From: Paractinoplanes rishiriensis
GTDB lineage: Bacteria > Actinomycetota > Actinomycetes > Mycobacteriales > Micromonosporaceae
Assembly (NCBI RefSeq): GCF_016862375.1
Contig: NZ_BOMV01000061.1
Coordinates: 62,001-126,000, forward strand
Direction: 5' to 3'
DNA length: 64,000 bases
Shown piece by piece: positions 61,616-64,000 of the stretch (positions within the stretch are counted from its first letter, which is position 1; the number at the start of each line of letters is the position of its first letter). The position numbers were made by a program, and so were the translations under genes. The notes under the pieces were generated by a model. That model did not search any database. It saw only the letters and a program-made list of their open reading frames with translations, and was not told the origin of the DNA.

Positions 61616-62300
61616 CCGTGTGACCTCCGACCTCGAGCACCCCGCGTCGAGGCCGCAGCAGCAGACGGCGGTCTCGACTCCCACCGAGCTCGGCATCGCC
61701 CGTGCCTCTACCCTGTTCGACCAGCTCGAACTGGAGAAGGCGGTGAGCACGCTGGAACCGGTGCTGGCCTCCGATCCGGCGTCGGTGGAGGGCTGGAACC
61801 TGATGGCCCGGCTCCGGCTGGCGCTCGACCAGACCACGGCCGCGCTGGCGGCGGTGGACCGGGCCATCCAGCTGGCGCCGGACAACACCCGGTCGCTGGC
61901 CATCGCGAGCCGGGCGCTGAGCCTGCTCGGCCGGCACGACGAGGCGGTCACCATGGCATACCGGGCGGTGATCGCCGAACCGCAGAACCCGCTCTGGCAC
62001 GACCGGGTGGCCTGGGCGCTGCTCGCCGCCGACCGGCAGTTCGCGGACGCCGAGCAGGCCGCGCGCACGGCGATCGGGCTGGACCCGAACGAGGCGCACT
62101 ACTACTTCACGCACGGCGTGACGCTGGACGCGCTCGGCCACCTCGACCAGGCCCGGCAGGCGCTGCTCACCTCGCTGCGGATGGAACCGGAGAACCCGGT
62201 GGCCCAGCACCGGCTCGCAGTGCTCAACGGCGAGGTCGCCCCCGAGCCGGAGAAGAAGAAGCGCGGCTTCCGCCTGTTCGGCCGCAAGGACAACCGCTAA
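61593..62300 (+). CDS. Soluble TPR protein
   Basis: The product is about 235 residues with TPR repeats (ASTLFDQLELEKAVSTLEPVL, SRALSLLGRHDEAVTMAYRAV, HDRVAWALLAADRQFADAEQAA) and a very basic tail (KKKRGFRLFGRKDNR). Several repeat blocks match the upstream TPR protein. ATG 61593 overlaps the upstream gene by 23 bp; GTG 61620 is an alternative start. Its stop overlaps the end of the beta-propeller gene on the other strand. Confidence 0.75.
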   Translation: MPYSVEDDRVTSDLEHPASRPQQQTAVSTPTELGIARASTLFDQLELEKAVSTLEPVLASDPASVEGWNLMARLRLALDQTTAALAAVDRAIQLAPDNTRSLAIASRALSLLGRHDEAVTMAYRAVIAEPQNPLWHDRVAWALLAADRQFADAEQAARTAIGLDPNEAHYYFTHGVTLDALGHLDQARQALLTSLRMEPENPVAQHRLAVLNGEVAPEPEKKKRGFRLFGRKDNR

Positions 62301-63496
62301 CGCGTGTACGCGAGCAGGGCCAGCTCGCCGAGGGCGGCCGGCTCTGGCGCCTGCACCAGCAAGGTGGTGCCGTCGCTGGCGAACAGCGACAGCGTCCGCA
62401 CCCCCTCGTGCAGCGAGCGCACCAGCAGGTTGCCGTCCGGGTCGAACACCGCGCCCACCACGCTCCCGGTCACCGGCAGCGCGATCACGTCGCCGGTGGC
62501 GGTGTCGACCACCGCGTCGGCCGTCCGGGAGCCGTCGTTGCCGCCGGTGGTCTGCAGCGGCACGGTGACCCGGCCGCCGGCGAAGTCCACGCTGGTGGGG
62601 CGGCACGCGGCCAGGCCGTCCGGGTTGTCCACCGGCTGCCGGTCGCCGAGCATCGGCACCGCGGACGCCGCCCCGTCGGCGCTCCCGACGACCTGCAGCG
62701 CGCAGTAGGCGGTGGCGAAGACCAGCTTGCTGCCGTCGCCGGACCAGCGGAAGTGCAGGCCGCCCTCGAGCCCGGCCGGCAGCGGGATCAGCGTGCCGGT
62801 TTCGATGTCGAGGATGGTCGGCGCGGACGTACCGACCAGCAGCTGGTCGCCCTGGGGTGACCAGGTCGGCGCCTGATTGGCGGAGGACACCCCGGTGGCC
62901 AGCCGGTCCGGTTCGCCGCCGCCGGTCCTGGCGACCAGCAGGTTGCCGTCCCGCGCGTATGCGATCCGGCGGCCGTCCGGCGAGACGCCGACCGCGGACG
63001 GGGCGCCGGACAGCACCGTGCTGGCCTCGCCGTCGGCCGGGAACAGCTTGACCACGTCCGGCCGGTCGCCGGTCTGCTCGTAGAACACGTGGCCGGGCAG
63101 GTCGGCGAGGGCGCGGGACTGCGGCACGGGGGTGCCCACGGCGAGCATGGGCTGGTTTTTCCGGCGCGCGGTGGCGGTGGCCGGCTTGGTCAGCAGGGGT
63201 GCCGCGGCCGGCGTGGTGGGCACCGGCGACGGCAAGACCGGCGTCGCCGGCTCGATCGGGGACGCGACCGGCGACCGAAGCGCCACCTGCACCTCCGGCG
63301 GCTCGCTCCGCGGCGCGTTGCGCCACAGCCCGCTGGCCAGCACGGCGAGCGCGACCAGCGCCGCGGCGGTGCCGACGGTGGCCTCGCGGCGGGCGATGCC
63401 GCGGGACCGGCGTACCGCGCCCGCGTACAGGTCGGCCGGCTGGGCCCGGTCGGCGAGGTCGTGCAGTGACTCGCGGAGCCGGTCGGGGGCGGTCAC
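62297..63496 (-). CDS. Membrane-anchored beta-propeller protein paired with ECF sigma factor
   Basis: The 399-residue protein has a short cytosolic part (RESLHDLADRAQPADLYAGAVRRSRGIARR), one transmembrane helix (about 38-58), a Pro/Thr-rich linker and a C-terminal WD40-like propeller with SPDGRRIAYAR, SPQGDQLLVG and SGDGSKLVFA repeats. The start overlaps the end of an ECF sigma gene (ATGA), so it may work as the anti-sigma or co-sensor of that factor, though it lacks the zinc-finger motif. Confidence 0.82.
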   Translation of the reverse strand: MTAPDRLRESLHDLADRAQPADLYAGAVRRSRGIARREATVGTAAALVALAVLASGLWRNAPRSEPPEVQVALRSPVASPIEPATPVLPSPVPTTPAAAPLLTKPATATARRKNQPMLAVGTPVPQSRALADLPGHVFYEQTGDRPDVVKLFPADGEASTVLSGAPSAVGVSPDGRRIAYARDGNLLVARTGGGEPDRLATGVSSANQAPTWSPQGDQLLVGTSAPTILDIETGTLIPLPAGLEGGLHFRWSGDGSKLVFATAYCALQVVGSADGAASAVPMLGDRQPVDNPDGLAACRPTSVDFAGGRVTVPLQTTGGNDGSRTADAVVDTATGDVIALPVTGSVVGAVFDPDGNLLVRSLHEGVRTLSLFASDGTTLLVQAPEPAALGELALLAYTR

Positions 63497-64000
63497 CGGC
63501 CCTGCTCCCGGGCCTCGGTGAGCACCCGGATGTCGGGCACCAGGGTGCGCAGCCGCTCCAGCGCCCGGCCGGTCTGGGTCTTGACCGTGCTGACCGAGAC
63601 GCCGAGCAGCTGGGCGGCCTCGGCCTCGGTGCGGTCCTCGAAGAAGCGCAGCACGATCACGGCGCGCTGCTTGGCGCTCAGCCCGAGCAGGGCCCGGCGC
63701 AGGGTGAGTCGCTGCACCGCGGCCTCGGCCGGGTCGTGGCTGGCGGCGGCGTCCGGGTCGAGCTCGCCGGGCAGCACCTCGGCAACCCGCGGGCGGCGCC
63801 AGAACGAGACCTGTGCGTGATACATCACCTTGCGCGCGTACGCCTCTGCGTGCTCGGCGCGTTCCAGCCGGAGCCAGGCGCGGTGCGTGCGGGCCAGCGC
63901 TTCCTGGACGAGATCCTCGGCTAGGTGCTGATCTCCGGTCAAAAGGTACGCTGAGCGCAACAATGCGTGCGTCCGGGTGCGGACGAAATGCGCATAGTCG
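63493..64000 (-). CDS. ECF sigma factor, SigE-like (5' end beyond window)
   Basis: At least 169 residues are visible. Region 2 reads YLLTGDQHLAEDLVQEALARTHRAWLRL, and region 4 reads TEAEAAQLLGVSVSTVKTQTGRALERL. The frame stays open to the last base (DYAHFVRTRTHALLRSAYL), so the start lies outside. The layout of sigma factor followed by a one-helix membrane protein is common for the SigE/Sig-50 group in Streptomyces and relatives. Confidence 0.9.
   Translation of the reverse strand, partial: DYAHFVRTRTHALLRSAYLLTGDQHLAEDLVQEALARTHRAWLRLERAEHAEAYARKVMYHAQVSFWRRPRVAEVLPGELDPDAAASHDPAEAAVQRLTLRRALLGLSAKQRAVIVLRFFEDRTEAEAAQLLGVSVSTVKTQTGRALERLRTLVPDIRVLTEAREQGR

Noticed and set aside
1..64000. 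CRISPR array, tRNA, rRNA or insertion sequence
   Set aside because: No regular spaced repeats, cloverleaf-like sequence, rRNA or transposase gene was recognised anywhere in the window.

Overview
The window is high-GC DNA with the habits of an actinobacterium: GTG and TTG starts, 4-nt ATGA/GTGA overlaps between operon genes, short or absent leaders, an AfsR-type SARP regulator, ECF sigma/anti-sigma pairs and a MarR/TetR/MerR-rich gene set. A pseudaminic acid pathway together with this gene set fits Micromonosporaceae, for example an Actinoplanes-like organism. That placement is an inference; no rRNA or flagellar structural gene is present to confirm it.

Layout. 0-17.9 kb: secreted and regulatory genes (lipoprotein, cysteine dioxygenase plus rhodanese, Ser/Thr kinase, secreted neprosin-like protein, ECF sigma/anti-sigma, GH2-AbfB secreted glycosidase, SARP ATPase regulator, atypical LuxR protein, LD-carboxypeptidase, MerR-controlled DrrAB-type exporter, 14-TM MFS exporter). 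17.9-21.4 kb: hipBA with a GNAT gene, a MazG-like protein and a quinone-type oxidoreductase.

21.4-46.6 kb is the core of the window: a nonulosonic acid locus split in two. The left half (minus strand) is pseB-pseC-A1-B1-pseF-pseG. The right half is A2-B2 (plus strand) facing pseI-pseH-GT2 (minus strand). A1/A2 and B1/B2 are paralogous pairs whose family I cannot name with certainty; their place suggests transfer and modification of the sugar. Diverging from pseB is a six-gene operon of tightly overlapping genes: acyl carrier protein, short-chain reductase, short AMP-dependent ligase, LuxE-like acyl-protein synthetase, LuxC-like acyl reductase and a large GT-C-like membrane protein. This looks like a dedicated acyl-activation and reduction module joined to glycan assembly. 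Between the two halves sit an unrelated MarR/oxidoreductase pair, a NarL-type two-component system with an MMPL transporter, and two FluC fluoride channel genes.

46.7-64 kb: two convergent cyclic-di-GMP proteins (one with a degenerate GGDEF), a decayed sugar-binding lipoprotein pseudogene next to an intact polyol-type dehydrogenase, an APC permease, a candidate toxin/immunity pair, a DUF4240 protein, a TetR gene with a clear operator, a secreted alpha/beta hydrolase, a yybP-ykoY-type manganese riboswitch before a TMEM165/GDT1-family exporter, two tandem TPR proteins, and a beta-propeller membrane protein overlapping an ECF sigma gene that runs off the end.

The non-coding DNA is unusually readable. 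It holds HipB-type operators shared by hipBA and an MFS exporter, two MarR operators 33 bp apart, two two-component promoters with identical 61-bp internal spacing, 11-bp direct repeats in front of the SARP-adjacent LuxR gene, and several hairpins over start sites. No tRNA, rRNA, CRISPR array or insertion sequence was seen.
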